Positions 31,892-42,222 of a stretch of 48,110 bases of DNA are shown here, in pieces (position 1 is the first letter of the stretch; every line of letters begins with the position of its first letter). Where the stretch lies: contig RXJP01000033.1 in assembly GCA_003963315.1 (NCBI GenBank), forward strand, positions 679-48,788. Reading direction: 5' to 3'. Source of the DNA: Rhodocyclaceae bacterium (GTDB lineage: Bacteria > Pseudomonadota > Gammaproteobacteria > Burkholderiales > Rhodocyclaceae). Made by a program: the position numbers and the translations under genes. Below the pieces are notes generated by a model that did not search any database, was not told where the DNA came from, and saw only the letters and a program-made list of their open reading frames with translations.

Positions 31892-33853
31892 ATGGATTCC
31901 GCCCTTACCCTCGTTCTCATTCTCCTTGCCTCTGCCGTATCGGTGGTGGTGGCGTTTCGTGCATTGAATCTTCCGCCGGTGCTGGGCTATCTCCTGGTCG
32001 GTGCGGTAATCGGTCCCCAGGCGTTGAACTGGGTGCCGGAGTCTGAAGCGGCAAGACACTTGGCGGAGTTCGGCGTGGTGTTCCTGATGTTCACCATCGG
32101 TCTGGAGTTCTCCCTGCCCCGGCTGTTCGCCATGAAACGGATCGTATTCGGCTTGGGAGCCGTACAGGTGGTGGCAACGCTGGTTATCGCCATGGTGATG
32201 GCCACGGGTTTTGGTTTGCCCTGGGGAACAGGATTCGCTTTGGGCGGGGCCTTGTCCATGTCCTCTACAGCGGTCCTGTCCCGCTTGTTGGCGGATCGGC
32301 AGGAACTGGATGCCCGTCATGGGCAGGAAGTGATGGGGGTGCTTCTGTTTCAGGATATCGCCGTGGTGCCATTGCTGATTTTGGTGCCGGCCCTGTCGCA
32401 AAGTGCAGGTGAGTTGATGGGCACTTTGGTCCTGGCCATGGTCAAGGCAGCCGTGGCACTGGTGGTGGTGGTCTTCCTTGGTCAGCGCCTCATGCGCGGT
32501 TGGTTTTTCGTGGTGGCCCGAGGCAAATCTGCGGAACTGTTCATTCTCAATGTGTTGCTCATTACCCTGGGCCTGGCCTGGCTGACGGAGCAGGCGGGCT
32601 TATCCCTTGCATTGGGCGCCTTCTTGGCGGGCATGCTGATTTCTGAAACCGAATATCGCTACGAGGTGGAAGAGGACATCAAGCCTTTCCGCGACGTTTT
32701 GCTGGGTTTGTTTTTTGTCACCATCGGCATGTTCCTGGATGTGCGCCTCGTGGTGGCGGAGCTGCCGTGGGTCGCCTTAGTGCTGACACTACTTCTTACC
32801 TCAAAGCTTGGCGTTGCCTGGGGAGCCTCGCGCTTATTCGGCTCCAGCCAAGGCACGGCATTGCGGACGGGTCTTTGGCTTTGCGCTGGCGGTGAATTTG
32901 GTTTTGTCCTGCTGGCCCAGATACGGCAGGAGCAACTGGCCCAGCCCCAGGTGCTGCAGGTTGTGTTGGCTGCCTTGGTGTTGTCCTTGCTCCTGGCGCC
33001 GCTGATTGTCCAAGCTTCCGATCGTATCGTGCTACGTTTCGTGGCTTCGGAATGGTTGATGCGGTCCATGCAATTGACCCAGATCGCTGCCCGTTCCATG
33101 GGCACGGAAAAACACGCCATCCTCTGCGGCTATGGTCGTACCGGGCAGCATCTGGCGCGCTTTCTGGAGCAGGAAGGCATCTCCTGCATGGCGCTGGATC
33201 TCGACCCGGACCGGGTGCGGGAAGCGGCTGTGGCCGGGGAGTCCGTGACCTTCGGCGATTGCGCGAGGAAAGAGACCTTAGTGGCGGCAGGCATCGCCCG
33301 CGCCAACGTGCTGGTGATCACTTTTTCCGATCGACATGCCGCCCAGCGGGTATTGCACCACGCCCGGGAGTTGCGCCCAGACATTCCCATCGTGGTGCGA
33401 GCCCTGGAAGACAGCGATGTGGAGAAATTCGCCGCCGCCGGTGCCACCGAGGTTGTGCCCGAGGCGCTGGAGTCCAGTGTGATGCTGGCGACCCATGCCC
33501 TGGCCCTCTTGGGCGTGCCCATGTCCCGGGTGATCCGTCGCCTGCGCGAACTCAGAGAGCAGCACTACGTGCTGCTGCGCGGTTTTTTCCATGGCGCCAG
33601 TGATGTGGATCATGGGGACGAAGCCGATCAGCCGCGGCTGCATGCTATAACACTGACATCAGGCTCCTACGCCCTCGGGCGAGCGGTAGCTGAATTGGAA
33701 TTGGATAGCCTTGGCTGCTCCGTCTCTGCCGTACGTCGAAGGGGGGCTAGAGGCAGCAATGAAACGCCGCTGGTGGCGGGGGACGTAATCGTACTGCTGG
33801 GAATACCGTCGGCTTTGGCGTCAGGTGAAAAACGGCTGTTGCAAGGCAAATAA
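31892..33853 (+). CDS. KefB/KefC-type monovalent cation:proton antiporter (CPA2)
   Basis: A 653-residue protein with about 12-13 transmembrane helices in residues 1-385 (LGYLLVGAVIGPQALNWVP, FTIGLEFSLPRLFAMKR, GALSMSSTAVLSRLLADR, LGAFLAGMLISETEY), then a TrkA-N Rossmann domain (HAILCGYGRTGQHLARFLEQ, LDLDPDRVREA) and a TrkA-C domain (residues about 565-650). Most likely effluxes K+ (or Na+) in exchange for H+, gated by nucleotides or glutathione adducts. The KefF/KefG partner was not seen. Often adjacent to kdsD in beta- and gammaproteobacteria. Confidence 0.92.
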   Translation: MDSALTLVLILLASAVSVVVAFRALNLPPVLGYLLVGAVIGPQALNWVPESEAARHLAEFGVVFLMFTIGLEFSLPRLFAMKRIVFGLGAVQVVATLVIAMVMATGFGLPWGTGFALGGALSMSSTAVLSRLLADRQELDARHGQEVMGVLLFQDIAVVPLLILVPALSQSAGELMGTLVLAMVKAAVALVVVVFLGQRLMRGWFFVVARGKSAELFILNVLLITLGLAWLTEQAGLSLALGAFLAGMLISETEYRYEVEEDIKPFRDVLLGLFFVTIGMFLDVRLVVAELPWVALVLTLLLTSKLGVAWGASRLFGSSQGTALRTGLWLCAGGEFGFVLLAQIRQEQLAQPQVLQVVLAALVLSLLLAPLIVQASDRIVLRFVASEWLMRSMQLTQIAARSMGTEKHAILCGYGRTGQHLARFLEQEGISCMALDLDPDRVREAAVAGESVTFGDCARKETLVAAGIARANVLVITFSDRHAAQRVLHHARELRPDIPIVVRALEDSDVEKFAAAGATEVVPEALESSVMLATHALALLGVPMSRVIRRLRELREQHYVLLRGFFHGASDVDHGDEADQPRLHAITLTSGSYALGRAVAELELDSLGCSVSAVRRRGARGSNETPLVAGDVIVLLGIPSALASGEKRLLQGK

Positions 33854-33855
33854 AA

Positions 33856-33873
33856 AGCCCGCCGAAGCGGGCT
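33856..33873 (-). terminator. Intrinsic terminator between antiporter and pilin genes
   Basis: AGCCCGC-CGAA-GCGGGCT. On the minus strand it is followed by TTTTTATTT, a good terminator for the pilin gene. It also lies just after the antiporter stop. Confidence 0.85.
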
Positions 33874-33897
33874 CTAAGGCGCTCAGCATAGGTTTCT

Positions 33898-34569
33898 TTA
33901 AAAGGCCATGCAGACGGTGTATTGTGTTGAATCATCCACATTAGCGGGGTCTAGTCCAGTACTAGTATTGCGAGCCCAGCCGGTGTTGCTAATGATCCGA
34001 ACCGAGCCACTCAATCCATTGCCATCATCCATTTGCAAATCTAGCTGTTTAGCGAACTTACCCAAAATACCTTTTGAACAAGCTAAGTAAGTTCCGCTCA
34101 CATTTGTAATCAAAGGAGTCAATGTCGGCTGGGAAACGCTTTCAATACCGATAAAACCGCCATCAGAATTGGTTGGCAAATAGGTGGTTGCAGAAATATC
34201 AGTGGATCCCGCAGCGAAGTTACCTCTGCGGACATGCTCCCAGAACATATAAGTTTCGGTGGCGTTGGCCGCGGTCATTGGTCCACTTTGACCATCTGTC
34301 CATGCGCCATCAATTCGTCCATCTCCATTGCCCGCTTTTACCGAACTGACATTGGTCACAGCCGCTGAGTCATCGCCGGGGATGCGCTTAAATCTGTCTT
34401 GATAGCCGTAAATGAATAAGGGAATGTTGCGGAAGTCGGTCGCCATGTTCTTAACCTTGGCGCTATTGATCAACTCCTGCCCCTTTAAAACCCCCCCCAG
34501 CAATAGGCCAATAATGACCAGCACGATGGCGATTTCAACAAGGGTGAAGCCTGTTTGTTTGCTGCGCAT
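33898..34569 (-). CDS. Prepilin-type (type IV pilin-like) protein
   Basis: A 223-residue protein with a class III leader and N-methylation motif: MRSKQTGFTLVEIAIVLVII, cleaved after Gly7, then the conserved hydrophobic helix with Glu5 (mature numbering). The rest is a globular beta-rich domain with two cysteines near the end (YLACSKG and the terminal CMAF), a likely disulfide-bonded D-loop. Start 34569 has AGGAGAAC upstream. No other pilus assembly genes are nearby, so it is an orphan gene; major pilin, minor pilin and competence pseudopilin are all possible. Its base composition looks lower in GC than its neighbours. Confidence 0.85.
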   Translation of the reverse strand: MRSKQTGFTLVEIAIVLVIIGLLLGGVLKGQELINSAKVKNMATDFRNIPLFIYGYQDRFKRIPGDDSAAVTNVSSVKAGNGDGRIDGAWTDGQSGPMTAANATETYMFWEHVRRGNFAAGSTDISATTYLPTNSDGGFIGIESVSQPTLTPLITNVSGTYLACSKGILGKFAKQLDLQMDDGNGLSGSVRIISNTGWARNTSTGLDPANVDDSTQYTVCMAF

Positions 34570-34794
34570 TGTGTTCTCCTGAAAAGGTATTCTTGTAGCA
34601 ACTCTCAGCATTTATTGTGCCATATGCCTTTGGTGGTAAAACAAGGTTATTTCGTGACTTATTCAGCACATGGCTGTCGAGAAATCGACGGTTATGTTGA
34701 AAGCTCGTCAATGGGGCTTCGTCTGGCGCAGGTATACTTCGCTTTTCCGTCAGGGGGTTCTGACAACTTCTTCACTATCTGACTCAATTCCATT

Positions 34795-35697
34795 ATGTGG
34801 TTTCGCAATGTAAGAGCCTACCGGCTTGACGCCGGTTGGGCATATGATTTTGCCGCGCTCACGGCGCTGTTGGATAAAGCCCGTTTTCAACCCTGTGGCG
34901 CCACGGATATGCAAAGCCATGGTTGGGTGCCCCCCCGTGGTGAAGAAGGGGAAATGGTGGTTTCTGTCGGCGGACATCAGTTGATTGCGCTTGGTACCGA
35001 GCAGAAACTTCTTCCCGGTTCGGTGGTGCGTCAGTATGTGGCCGCTCGGGTAGAGGAGTTGGAGGCTCGTCAGGGTTACAAACCCGGCCGGGGGCAGTTA
35101 AGGGAAATTCGTGAACAGGTGACGGCGGAGTTGCTGCCCCGGGCATTCGTTCGCCGTCGCTTGACCTACGTCTGGATTGACCCGGTGGGGCGGTGGTTGG
35201 GTATCGATGTCGCCAGTGCCGCGAAGGCTGATGAAGTGGTGGAGCAGTTGAAATTGGCTCTTGACGCTTTGCCCTTGTTGCCCTTGCGTACTGCTTTGTC
35301 TCCATCTGCGGCGATGACCCAGTGGCTGGCCGAGGGCGATGGACCTGCTGGATTTTCTATTGATCGGGATTGCGAGTTACGATCCCAGGCGGAGGAGGGG
35401 GCTACTGTGCGCTATACCCGCCATGCCTTGGATGTGGACGAGGTGCGTTCCCATCTTGCTGCGGGCAAAAAGGCAACCCGGTTGGCGATGACTTGGGCGG
35501 ACCGTGTTTCGTTCGTCTTGACCGAGGACATGCATGTGAAACGCTTGGCTTTTTTGGATGTGCTCAAAGAGCAGGCTGAGCAGCAGTCTGGTGATGCAGG
35601 AGAAACATTTGAAGCTGACTTCGCCATCATGGCCGGTGAATTTTCCAGATTCCTGCCGGATTTGATTGCCTCCCTTGGCGGTGAAACCAAGGTTTGA
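34795..35697 (+). CDS. rdgC: Recombination-associated protein RdgC
   Basis: Nucleoid-associated ring-forming DNA-binding protein that restrains RecA loading. At 300 residues it has the usual length. Typical features: MWFRNVRAYRL at the N-terminus, GWVPPRGEEGEMVVSVGG, REIREQVTAELLPRAF, RLTYVWIDPVGRWLGIDVASA and KRLAFLDVLKEQAEQQ. Monocistronic, with a strong terminator after the stop. Pilin-like gene divergent upstream. Confidence 0.95.
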   Translation: MWFRNVRAYRLDAGWAYDFAALTALLDKARFQPCGATDMQSHGWVPPRGEEGEMVVSVGGHQLIALGTEQKLLPGSVVRQYVAARVEELEARQGYKPGRGQLREIREQVTAELLPRAFVRRRLTYVWIDPVGRWLGIDVASAAKADEVVEQLKLALDALPLLPLRTALSPSAAMTQWLAEGDGPAGFSIDRDCELRSQAEEGATVRYTRHALDVDEVRSHLAAGKKATRLAMTWADRVSFVLTEDMHVKRLAFLDVLKEQAEQQSGDAGETFEADFAIMAGEFSRFLPDLIASLGGETKV

Positions 35698-35719
35698 GTT
35701 GGCGAGGTTTGCCGAATAA

Positions 35720-35747
35720 AAAAAGCCTGTCTTACGACAGGCTTTTT
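35720..35747. terminator. Bidirectional intrinsic terminator between rdgC and HU gene
   Basis: AAAAAGCCTGTC-TTAC-GACAGGCTTTTT: a 7-bp GC stem with flanking A and T runs, usable in both directions. Confidence 0.92.
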
Positions 35748-35773
35748 GCTTGTAAGCGCACCAGAATCCGTGC

Positions 35774-36061
35774 TTACTTTTTCTTCTTGCCAGCAACCGC
35801 AGTCTTGAAGCCCGCGCCAGCGGTGAACTTCGGTACGGTGGTGGCGGGAATCTTGATCGATGCGCCGGTCTGGGGGTTCTTGCCGGTACGGGCGGCGCGC
35901 TTGGCAGACTTGAAAGTGCCAAAGCCAACCAGGGTAACGGTATCGCCCTTGGAGACGGCCTTGACAACGGCATTGATGATGCCATCCAGAGCCTTGCCGG
36001 CGGCAGCCTTGCTGATGTCAGCTTCTTTTGCAGCGATTTCGATCAGTTCCGCTTTATTCAT
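35774..36061 (-). CDS. HU-family DNA-binding protein
   Basis: A 95-residue histone-like protein: MNKAELIEIAAKEADISKAAAGKAL, TLVGFGTFKSAKRAARTGKNPQTG, IKIPATTVPKFTAGAGFK and a Lys-rich tail (GKKKK). The DNA-binding arm is intact. Start 36061 is set by the family N-terminus and GGAAG upstream; a longer frame to 36238 is rejected. The HU-type beta-arm and the lack of IHF-specific residues favour HU over IHF. Confidence 0.93.
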   Translation of the reverse strand: MNKAELIEIAAKEADISKAAAGKALDGIINAVVKAVSKGDTVTLVGFGTFKSAKRAARTGKNPQTGASIKIPATTVPKFTAGAGFKTAVAGKKKK

Positions 36062-36306
36062 ATCACTTCCTTTCCAGTTGGTGAAGGCCACATGACCTGA
36101 ATTCGATTTTAACCACGTATTGTCGGGCTGTGGCAAGTGGTCTATGCGAAATTCCGCACCCCGAGTGGGTTGGCGAGGGGTGTGTGGCGCAAAAAGGCGT
36201 GTGGCGGGCGTTTCAGGGCGGTGCTCGAGTGTTTTCATTGACCCCCTTGGCGGGGGACAGATAGAATCTGGCGCTTTCTCTTGTGGATGAGTTGGATTCC
36301 AATCCC

Positions 36307-37056
36307 ATGAAGCGACGCCTTGTTATCGGCAACTGGAAGTTGAATGGCCGTCTAGCGGCTAATTTGAGTCTGTTGGATGCGATACGCAATGGGTTATCCA
36401 GGATCGCAACGGGAACTCAGCTCGCGGTTTGCGTTCCCCATGTCTATATTCCTCAAGCACGGGCCGTGTTGAATGGTTCTGCTGTAGCGTGGGGCGGGCA
36501 GGATGTATCGGCTTTCGGAGAGGGCGCCTACACCGGAGAGGTTGGCGCTGGGATGTTGGTGGATTTGGGTTGTGGTTATGTCTTGATCGGGCATTCCGAG
36601 CGCCGAACCTTGTTCGGGGAGCGGGACGCGGATGTTGCGGTCAAGGTAAAGCGTGCCTTGTCGGCAGGCCTGGTTCCGGTGGTGTGTGTGGGGGAGTCCC
36701 TTGCGGAGCGCGAGTCCGGAAGCATGGCTGATGTTGTGCTGCGCCAGTTGAATGCGGTGATTGAGCACTGTGGTGTCGGAGCGGTGGGGCGGTTTGTCGT
36801 TGCCTATGAGCCCGTGTGGGCGATTGGTACTGGGTTGACGGCAAGTCCCGCCCAGGCTCAGGAGGTGCATGCCTTGATCAGGGCGCGTCTGGCTGAGGTG
36901 GGTGGGCCCGTTGCATCGAGGGTGCCCATCCTTTATGGCGGCAGTGTCAAGCCGGAAAGCGCAGCGCGGTTGTTTGCGGAACAAGATGTGGATGGTGGAT
37001 TGATTGGGGGGGCGTCGTTGAACGCCTCCGATTTCCTGGCGATATGTGCCGCTTGA
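36307..37056 (+). CDS. tpiA: Triosephosphate isomerase
   Basis: Interconverts dihydroxyacetone phosphate and glyceraldehyde-3-phosphate. The 249-residue TIM barrel has IGNWKLNG (catalytic Lys), IGHSERR (His) and VVAYEPVWAIGTG (catalytic Glu), then GGSVKPE and GGLIGGASL phosphate-binding loops. Start at 36307 (MKRRLVIGNWK) rather than 36283. Followed after 21 bases by secG, as in many betaproteobacteria. Confidence 0.96.
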   Translation: MKRRLVIGNWKLNGRLAANLSLLDAIRNGLSRIATGTQLAVCVPHVYIPQARAVLNGSAVAWGGQDVSAFGEGAYTGEVGAGMLVDLGCGYVLIGHSERRTLFGERDADVAVKVKRALSAGLVPVVCVGESLAERESGSMADVVLRQLNAVIEHCGVGAVGRFVVAYEPVWAIGTGLTASPAQAQEVHALIRARLAEVGGPVASRVPILYGGSVKPESAARLFAEQDVDGGLIGGASLNASDFLAICAA

Positions 37057-37077
37057 TTTTGATTAGGGGTTTTTGAG

Positions 37078-37434
37078 ATGGCGTTCTTGCATTCCTTGGT
37101 TTTGACGATTCACATCCTGGTGGGGGTTGGTGTGATCGTGCTGGTGCTGCTTCAGCATGGGAAGGGTGCCGATATGGGCGCTGCTTTCGGCAGTGGGGCA
37201 TCCGGTAGCCTGTTTGGTGCAACCGGGTCGGCGAACTTTTTGTCGCGTGCCACTGCGGTATTGGCGGCGGTTTTTTTTGCTACAAGCTTGGGCTTATCCT
37301 ATATGGCGAACAGCCGTGAAAAGACCTCCGGCAGTGTGATGGACGCAGTGCAAACGGTTCCTGCCACGCCCGCTGAGGGCCAGGCTCCGGCGGCACCTGC
37401 GGCAGATTCCAAGGCCAAGGATGTGCCGAAATAA
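37078..37434 (+). CDS. secG: Protein translocase subunit SecG
   Basis: A 118-residue small membrane subunit of the SecYEG channel: first helix LVLTIHILVGVGVIVLVLLQHG, the conserved cytosolic loop KGADMGAAFGSGASGSLFGATG, then a second helix (LAAVFFATSLGLSYMA). The C-terminal tail is Ala/Pro-rich and probably disordered. Ends before the tRNA-Leu; a GC-rich hairpin-prone stretch (37489-37520) separates them. Confidence 0.94.
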   Translation: MAFLHSLVLTIHILVGVGVIVLVLLQHGKGADMGAAFGSGASGSLFGATGSANFLSRATAVLAAVFFATSLGLSYMANSREKTSGSVMDAVQTVPATPAEGQAPAAPAADSKAKDVPK

Positions 37435-37524
37435 GTTTGCGCGTTCTTGAGAGAAAAAGCCCCTATTGCTGTGCATCAATGGTATGATGCGCGCCGCCCT
37501 TAAAGCCCTTAGGGGCGCGGAAAA

Positions 37525-37609
37525 GCCGACGTGGTGAAATTGGTAGACACGCTATCTTGAGGGGGTAGTGGCGAAAGCTGTGCGAGTTCGAGTCTCGCCG
37601 TCGGCACCA
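37525..37609 (+). tRNA. tRNA-Leu (GAG)
   Basis: 85-base class II tRNA. Acceptor stem GCCGACG pairs with CGTCGGC, discriminator A, encoded CCA. The anticodon loop TTGAGGG between CTATC and GGTAG gives anticodon GAG. A long variable arm (TGGCGAAAGCTG region) and a GTTCGAGTC T-loop are present. The upstream TATGAT (37483-37488) with a GC-rich discriminator resembles a stringently controlled promoter. Confidence 0.97.
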
Positions 37610-37680
37610 GACAAAGTTGTCTTCGTGTTGTTCCTTTCAATCGGGTTGGGAATTGATCTGCGGTTCGCTCCGCTCTGGTT

Positions 37681-38055
37681 ATGCTGGAAAACTACTTCCC
37701 CGTTCTCGTCTTTGCTGTAGTCGGATTAGTATTCGGCTGCGTCCCCCTTCTGCTCGGCCGTATTCTCGCGCCGCATAATCCTGACAGTGAAAAGATATCC
37801 GCCTATGAGTGCGGGTTCGAAGCCTTCGAGGATGCGCGTATGCAGTTCGATGTGCGCTACTACCTGATCGCCATTATTTTCATCCTGTTCGATCTGGAAA
37901 TCGCCTTTCTTTTCCCCTGGGCCACGATCTTTAAGGAGATTGCCGGTACGGCGTCGGTAAAGATGTTCGGCTTTGTTGAAATGCTGGTTTTCCTTGCTGT
38001 CCTGGTCGTCGGCTATATATATGCCTGGGCCAAGGGCGCGTTGGACTGGGAATAA
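37681..38055 (+). CDS. nuoA: NADH-quinone oxidoreductase subunit A
   Basis: First gene of the complex I operon. 124 residues, three transmembrane helices, with the conserved loop [27 protein letters not shown] between helices 1 and 2 that contacts the quinone cavity. Five bases before nuoB. Confidence 0.96.
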   Translation: MLENYFPVLVFAVVGLVFGCVPLLLGRILAPHNPDSEKISAYECGFEAFEDARMQFDVRYYLIAIIFILFDLEIAFLFPWATIFKEIAGTASVKMFGFVEMLVFLAVLVVGYIYAWAKGALDWE

Positions 38056-38060
38056 AGATC

Positions 38061-38537
38061 ATGAGTATTGAAGGTGTTCTCCAGGAGGGTTTTGTTACCA
38101 CCACGCTGGACAAGCTCATCAACTGGACACGTACCGGTTCCCTGTGGCCCATGACCTTCGGTTTGGCCTGTTGCGCGGTGGAGATGATCCATGTGGGTTG
38201 CTCCCGTTACGATCTGGATCGTTTTGGTTCGTTTTTCCGTCCCAGTCCTCGTCAGTCCGATGTGATGATCGTGGCGGGTACGTTGACCAACAAGATGGCG
38301 CCCGCGCTGCGCAAGGTTTATGACCAGATGCCCGAGCCCCGTTGGGTGATTTCCATGGGGTCCTGTGCCAATGGTGGCGGTTATTACCATTATTCCTACT
38401 CGGTGGTGCGCGGTTGTGATCGCGTTGTGCCGGTGGATATTTATGTGCCCGGTTGTCCTCCCACTGCTGAGGCCTTGATCTACGGAGTCATTCAACTCCA
38501 GAACAAGATCCGCCGTACCAACACCATCGCCCGCTAA
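38061..38537 (+). CDS. nuoB: NADH-quinone oxidoreductase subunit B
   Basis: 158-residue subunit carrying the N2 [4Fe-4S] cluster next to quinone. Cluster ligands are in [10 protein letters not shown] (tandem Cys), [21 protein letters not shown] and VPGCPP. Start 38061 directly follows nuoA. Confidence 0.97.
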   Translation: MSIEGVLQEGFVTTTLDKLINWTRTGSLWPMTFGLACCAVEMIHVGCSRYDLDRFGSFFRPSPRQSDVMIVAGTLTNKMAPALRKVYDQMPEPRWVISMGSCANGGGYYHYSYSVVRGCDRVVPVDIYVPGCPPTAEALIYGVIQLQNKIRRTNTIAR

Positions 38538-38552
38538 GAGGACACCACGAGC

Positions 38553-39155
38553 ATGAGTTCCAGGCTTGAAAAGCTGCGCGAAAGTTTGCAAACCATTCTG
38601 ACGGGCCGTATTCAGGAGCCTGTTCTAGCGCTGGGCGAGTTGACTATCGAGGTTGCTGCCGCCGATTATCTGCAAGTGGCCTTGACGCTGCGCGACCATG
38701 CCGATCTGCGCTTTGAGCAGTTGATCGATTTGTGCGGAGTGGATTACTCCGGCTATGCGGGCTGGACCGGCAAGCGTTTCGCTGCGGTCAGCCACCTCAT
38801 GTCCGTGGCCAACAACATCCGTTTGCGCCTTCGGGTTTTTGCCGAGGACGATACATTTCCGGTGTTGTCCTCCATCAATGATGTTTGGAACAGCGCTAAC
38901 TGGTACGAGCGCGAGGCCTTCGATCTGTACGGCATCCACTTCGAGGGGCATAGCGACCTCCGTCGTATCCTGACCGATTACGGTTTTGTGGGACATCCTT
39001 TCCGCAAGGATTTCCCTGTTTCCGGTTACGTGGAAATGCGTTACGACACCGAGCAGAAGCGCGTCATCTATCAGCCGGTAACCATCGAGCCGCGGGAAGT
39101 GACGCCGCGCATCGTGCGTGAAGATAATTATGGTGGAGTAGGCGGCCGTGGCTGA
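38553..39155 (+). CDS. nuoC: NADH-quinone oxidoreductase subunit C
   Basis: 200-residue 30-kDa subunit of the peripheral arm: [32 protein letters not shown] and [19 protein letters not shown]. Its last eight bases overlap the nuoD GTG start, and it is not fused to nuoD as in E. coli. Confidence 0.96.
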   Translation: MSSRLEKLRESLQTILTGRIQEPVLALGELTIEVAAADYLQVALTLRDHADLRFEQLIDLCGVDYSGYAGWTGKRFAAVSHLMSVANNIRLRLRVFAEDDTFPVLSSINDVWNSANWYEREAFDLYGIHFEGHSDLRRILTDYGFVGHPFRKDFPVSGYVEMRYDTEQKRVIYQPVTIEPREVTPRIVREDNYGGVGGRG

Positions 39156-40401
39156 AATTCGTAACTACACCCTTAACTTCGGTCCCCAGCATCCCGCCGC
39201 CCACGGCGTGCTGCGTCTGGTGCTGGAGCTGGACGGCGAAGTGATTGTGCGCGCCGACCCCCACATCGGCCTGCTGCACCGGGCCACCGAAAAACTCGCG
39301 GAAACCCGCACCTGGATTCAGTCCGTGCCCTATATGGACCGTCTCGACTATGTGTCGATGATGTGCAATGAGCACGCCTACTGCCTGTCCATGGAAAAAA
39401 TGCTGGGCATCGAAGTGCCCGAGCGTGGTCAGTACATCCGTGTGTTGTTCGATGAAGTCACGCGGGTGTTGAATCACTTGCTCAACATCGGGACCCATGC
39501 CCTGGATATCGGCGCCATGGCGGTCATGCTCTATGCCTTCCGCGACCGTGAAGACCTGATGGACGCTTATGAGGCGGTGTCCGGTGCGCGTTTGCATGCG
39601 GCCTACTATCGTCCCGGCGGCGTTTATCGCGACTTGCCCGATCGCATGCCGAAATACGAAGTGAATCGTTTCAAGAATGCCGATACGGTTCGCAATCTCA
39701 ACGAGGCCCGTCAAGGTTCCTTGTTGGATTTCCTGGAAGACTTCTGCGATCGCTTCCCGGCCTATATCGACGAATACGAAGAACTGCTCACCGATAACCG
39801 CATCTGGAAACAGCGTACGGTAGGTGTTGGCGTGGTGTCTCCGGAGCGCGCCCTGCAAATGGGTTTCACCGGTGCCATGTTGCGCGGCTCGGGCATCGAA
39901 TGGGATCTGCGCAAGAAGCAGCCCTACGAGGTGTATGACCGTCTCGATTTCGATATCCCCGTCGGTGTCAATGGTGATTCCTACGATCGCTATCTGGTGC
40001 GGGTAGAGGAGATGCGCCAGTCCGTGCGCATCATGAAGCAGTGCATCGCGTGGTTGCGCGTAAATCCCGGCCCCGTTATCACCGACAACCACAAGGTGGC
40101 GCCGCCTGCCCGGGAAAAGATGAAGTCCAACATGGAAGAGCTGATCCATCACTTCAAGCTCTTCACCGAAGGCATCCATGTGCCCGCTGGCGAAGCCTAT
40201 GCCGCCGTTGAGCATCCCAAGGGTGAGTTCGGTGTCTATCTGATTTCCGATGGGGCCAACAAGCCTTATCGCATGAAGCTGCGTGCTCCCGGTTTCGCTC
40301 ATTTGGCAGCGCTGGATGAAATGGGCAAGGGGCACATGATTGCGGATGCCGTGACCATCATCGGCACCATGGACGTCGTGTTCGGCGAGATTGACAGGTA
40401 A
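39148..40401 (+). CDS. nuoD: NADH-quinone oxidoreductase subunit D
   Basis: 417-residue 49-kDa subunit that forms the quinone site with Nuo[38 protein letters not shown], and the quinone-pocket region near the C-terminus ([16 protein letters not shown], then the terminal DVVFGEIDR). GTG start at 39148 inside the end of nuoC, with GGAG upstream. Confidence 0.97.
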   Translation: MAEIRNYTLNFGPQHPAAHGVLRLVLELDGEVIVRADPHIGLLHRATEKLAETRTWIQSVPYMDRLDYVSMMCNEHAYCLSMEKMLGIEVPERGQYIRVLFDEVTRVLNHLLNIGTHALDIGAMAVMLYAFRDREDLMDAYEAVSGARLHAAYYRPGGVYRDLPDRMPKYEVNRFKNADTVRNLNEARQGSLLDFLEDFCDRFPAYIDEYEELLTDNRIWKQRTVGVGVVSPERALQMGFTGAMLRGSGIEWDLRKKQPYEVYDRLDFDIPVGVNGDSYDRYLVRVEEMRQSVRIMKQCIAWLRVNPGPVITDNHKVAPPAREKMKSNMEELIHHFKLFTEGIHVPAGEAYAAVEHPKGEFGVYLISDGANKPYRMKLRAPGFAHLAALDEMGKGHMIADAVTIIGTMDVVFGEIDR

Positions 40402-40403
40402 CC

Positions 40404-40877
40404 ATGCTGAGCCAGGAATCCCTTCAGAAGATCGACCGCGAGGTCGCCAAGTATCCGGCGGAGCAAAAGCAATCCGCCGTGATGGCTGCGCTGGCCATTG
40501 CCCAGGACGAAAAGGGCTGGCTGTCCAAGGACGCTATCGAGTTCGTGGCCAAATATCTGGGCATGGCGCCCATGGCGGCTTATGAGGTTGCCAGCTTCTA
40601 CAACATGTACGATCTGGCGCCGGTGGGCAAGTACAAGCTCACCGTGTGCACCAATCTGCCCTGCGCCCTGTCCGGCGGCGTTCATGCGGCCGAATACATC
40701 AAGCAGAAATTGGGCATCGATTTCAACGAAACCACCGCCGACGGCAAGTTCACTTTGAAAGAGGGCGAATGCCAAGGGGCTTGCGGCGATGCGCCGGTGG
40801 CGATCGTGAACAACAAACGTATGTGTTCCTTCCTCCATCCCGAGGCCATTGATCAACTGTTGTCGGAGCTCAAGTGA
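40404..40877 (+). CDS. nuoE: NADH-quinone oxidoreductase subunit E
   Basis: 157-residue thioredoxin-fold subunit with the N1a [2Fe-2S] cluster: [14 protein letters not shown] and [17 protein letters not shown] give the four ligands. Binds NuoF in the NADH module. ATG two bases after the nuoD stop. Confidence 0.96.
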   Translation: MLSQESLQKIDREVAKYPAEQKQSAVMAALAIAQDEKGWLSKDAIEFVAKYLGMAPMAAYEVASFYNMYDLAPVGKYKLTVCTNLPCALSGGVHAAEYIKQKLGIDFNETTADGKFTLKEGECQGACGDAPVAIVNNKRMCSFLHPEAIDQLLSELK

Positions 40878-40878
40878 G

Positions 40879-42213
40879 ATGGCGCTGATCGATACCATCA
40901 ATCCCGTTCTCGCCGCAGGCTGGGGCAAGGGCGATGCCGGCTGGGGCATCAAGGAATACATGGCCCGCGGCGGTTACGAGGCCCTGCGCAAGGTGCTGAC
41001 GGACAAGGTTTCTCCCGAGGACATCATCGCCACGGTGAAGGCTTCCGTTCTGCGCGGGCGCGGCGGTGCGGGCTTCCCCACGGGCCTCAAATGGAGCTTC
41101 ATGCCCAAGGGAATCCCCGGCGACAAGTATGTGGTGTGCAACTCTGACGAAGGCGAGCCGGGCACCTTCAAGGATCGCGACCTGCTGCGCTTCGATCCCC
41201 ATTCCGTGATCGAAGGCATGATCATCGCCGGCTACGCCATGGGTGCCGCCCGCGGTTACAACTATATCCACGGCGAGATTTTCGAGATTTACCAGCGCTT
41301 TGAAGAGGCACTGGACGAGGCCCGCGCCGCCGGCTTCCTCGGCGAGAACCTGCTTGGCTCCGGCTTCAACTTCGACCTATTCGCCCACCATGGTTATGGT
41401 GCCTATATCTGCGGCGAAGAAACCGGTCTGCTGGAATCCATCGAAGGCAAGAAGGGGCAGCCCCGTTTCAAGCCGCCGTTCCCCGCCAGTTTTGGCCTCT
41501 ACGGTCGCCCCACCACCATCAACAACACCGAAACCTTCGCTTCCGTGCCTTTCATCCTGCGCATGGGCGGCGAGGCCTTCCTCAATTTAGGGAAGCCCAA
41601 CAACGGCGGCACCAAGCTGTTCTCCGTGTCGGGCCATGTGAACAAGCCCGGCAACTATGAGATTCCCCTTGGCACGCCGTTCTCCAAATTGTTGGAAATG
41701 GCCGGCGGCATGCGTGGTGGCCGCAAGCTCAAGGCGGTGATTCCTGGCGGCTCTTCTGCTCCGGTATTGCCTGGCAACGTGATGATGGACTGCACCATGG
41801 ATTACGACTCCATCGCCAAAGCCGGCTCCATGCTGGGTTCCGGCGCTGTCATCGTGATGGATGAAACCGTCTGCATGGTCAAGGCCTTGGAGCGGCTGTC
41901 CTATTTCTACTGGGAAGAATCCTGCGGCCAATGCACTCCCTGCCGCGAGGGCACGGGTTGGCTGTACAAGGTGGTCCATCGCATCGAGAACGGCCTCGGT
42001 CGTCCTGACGATCTGGATATCCTGCTCAGCATTACGCCCAAGATCATGGGGCGCACCATCTGCGCCCTCGGTGATGCGGCCTCTTTCCCGGTCAACAGCT
42101 TCGTCAAACACTTCCGGTCCGAATTTGAGCATCACATTGAGCACAAGCAATGCTTGGTGCCCAAGGATGTGCAATGGGCGGGCAGTACCTTCCACCGCAG
42201 TCCTCAGTCCTGA
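40879..42213 (+). CDS. nuoF: NADH-quinone oxidoreductase subunit F
   Basis: 444-residue NADH dehydrogenase subunit with FMN and the N3 [4Fe-4S] cluster: [19 protein letters not shown] (NADH), [13 protein letters not shown] and [16 protein letters not shown] (FMN), [12 protein letters not shown] and CALGDAA region (N3 ligands). Start 40879 ([10 protein letters not shown]); longer frame from 40849 lies in nuoE. Confidence 0.97.
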   Translation: MALIDTINPVLAAGWGKGDAGWGIKEYMARGGYEALRKVLTDKVSPEDIIATVKASVLRGRGGAGFPTGLKWSFMPKGIPGDKYVVCNSDEGEPGTFKDRDLLRFDPHSVIEGMIIAGYAMGAARGYNYIHGEIFEIYQRFEEALDEARAAGFLGENLLGSGFNFDLFAHHGYGAYICGEETGLLESIEGKKGQPRFKPPFPASFGLYGRPTTINNTETFASVPFILRMGGEAFLNLGKPNNGGTKLFSVSGHVNKPGNYEIPLGTPFSKLLEMAGGMRGGRKLKAVIPGGSSAPVLPGNVMMDCTMDYDSIAKAGSMLGSGAVIVMDETVCMVKALERLSYFYWEESCGQCTPCREGTGWLYKVVHRIENGLGRPDDLDILLSITPKIMGRTICALGDAASFPVNSFVKHFRSEFEHHIEHKQCLVPKDVQWAGSTFHRSPQS

Positions 42214-42222
42214 TAGCCCGTC

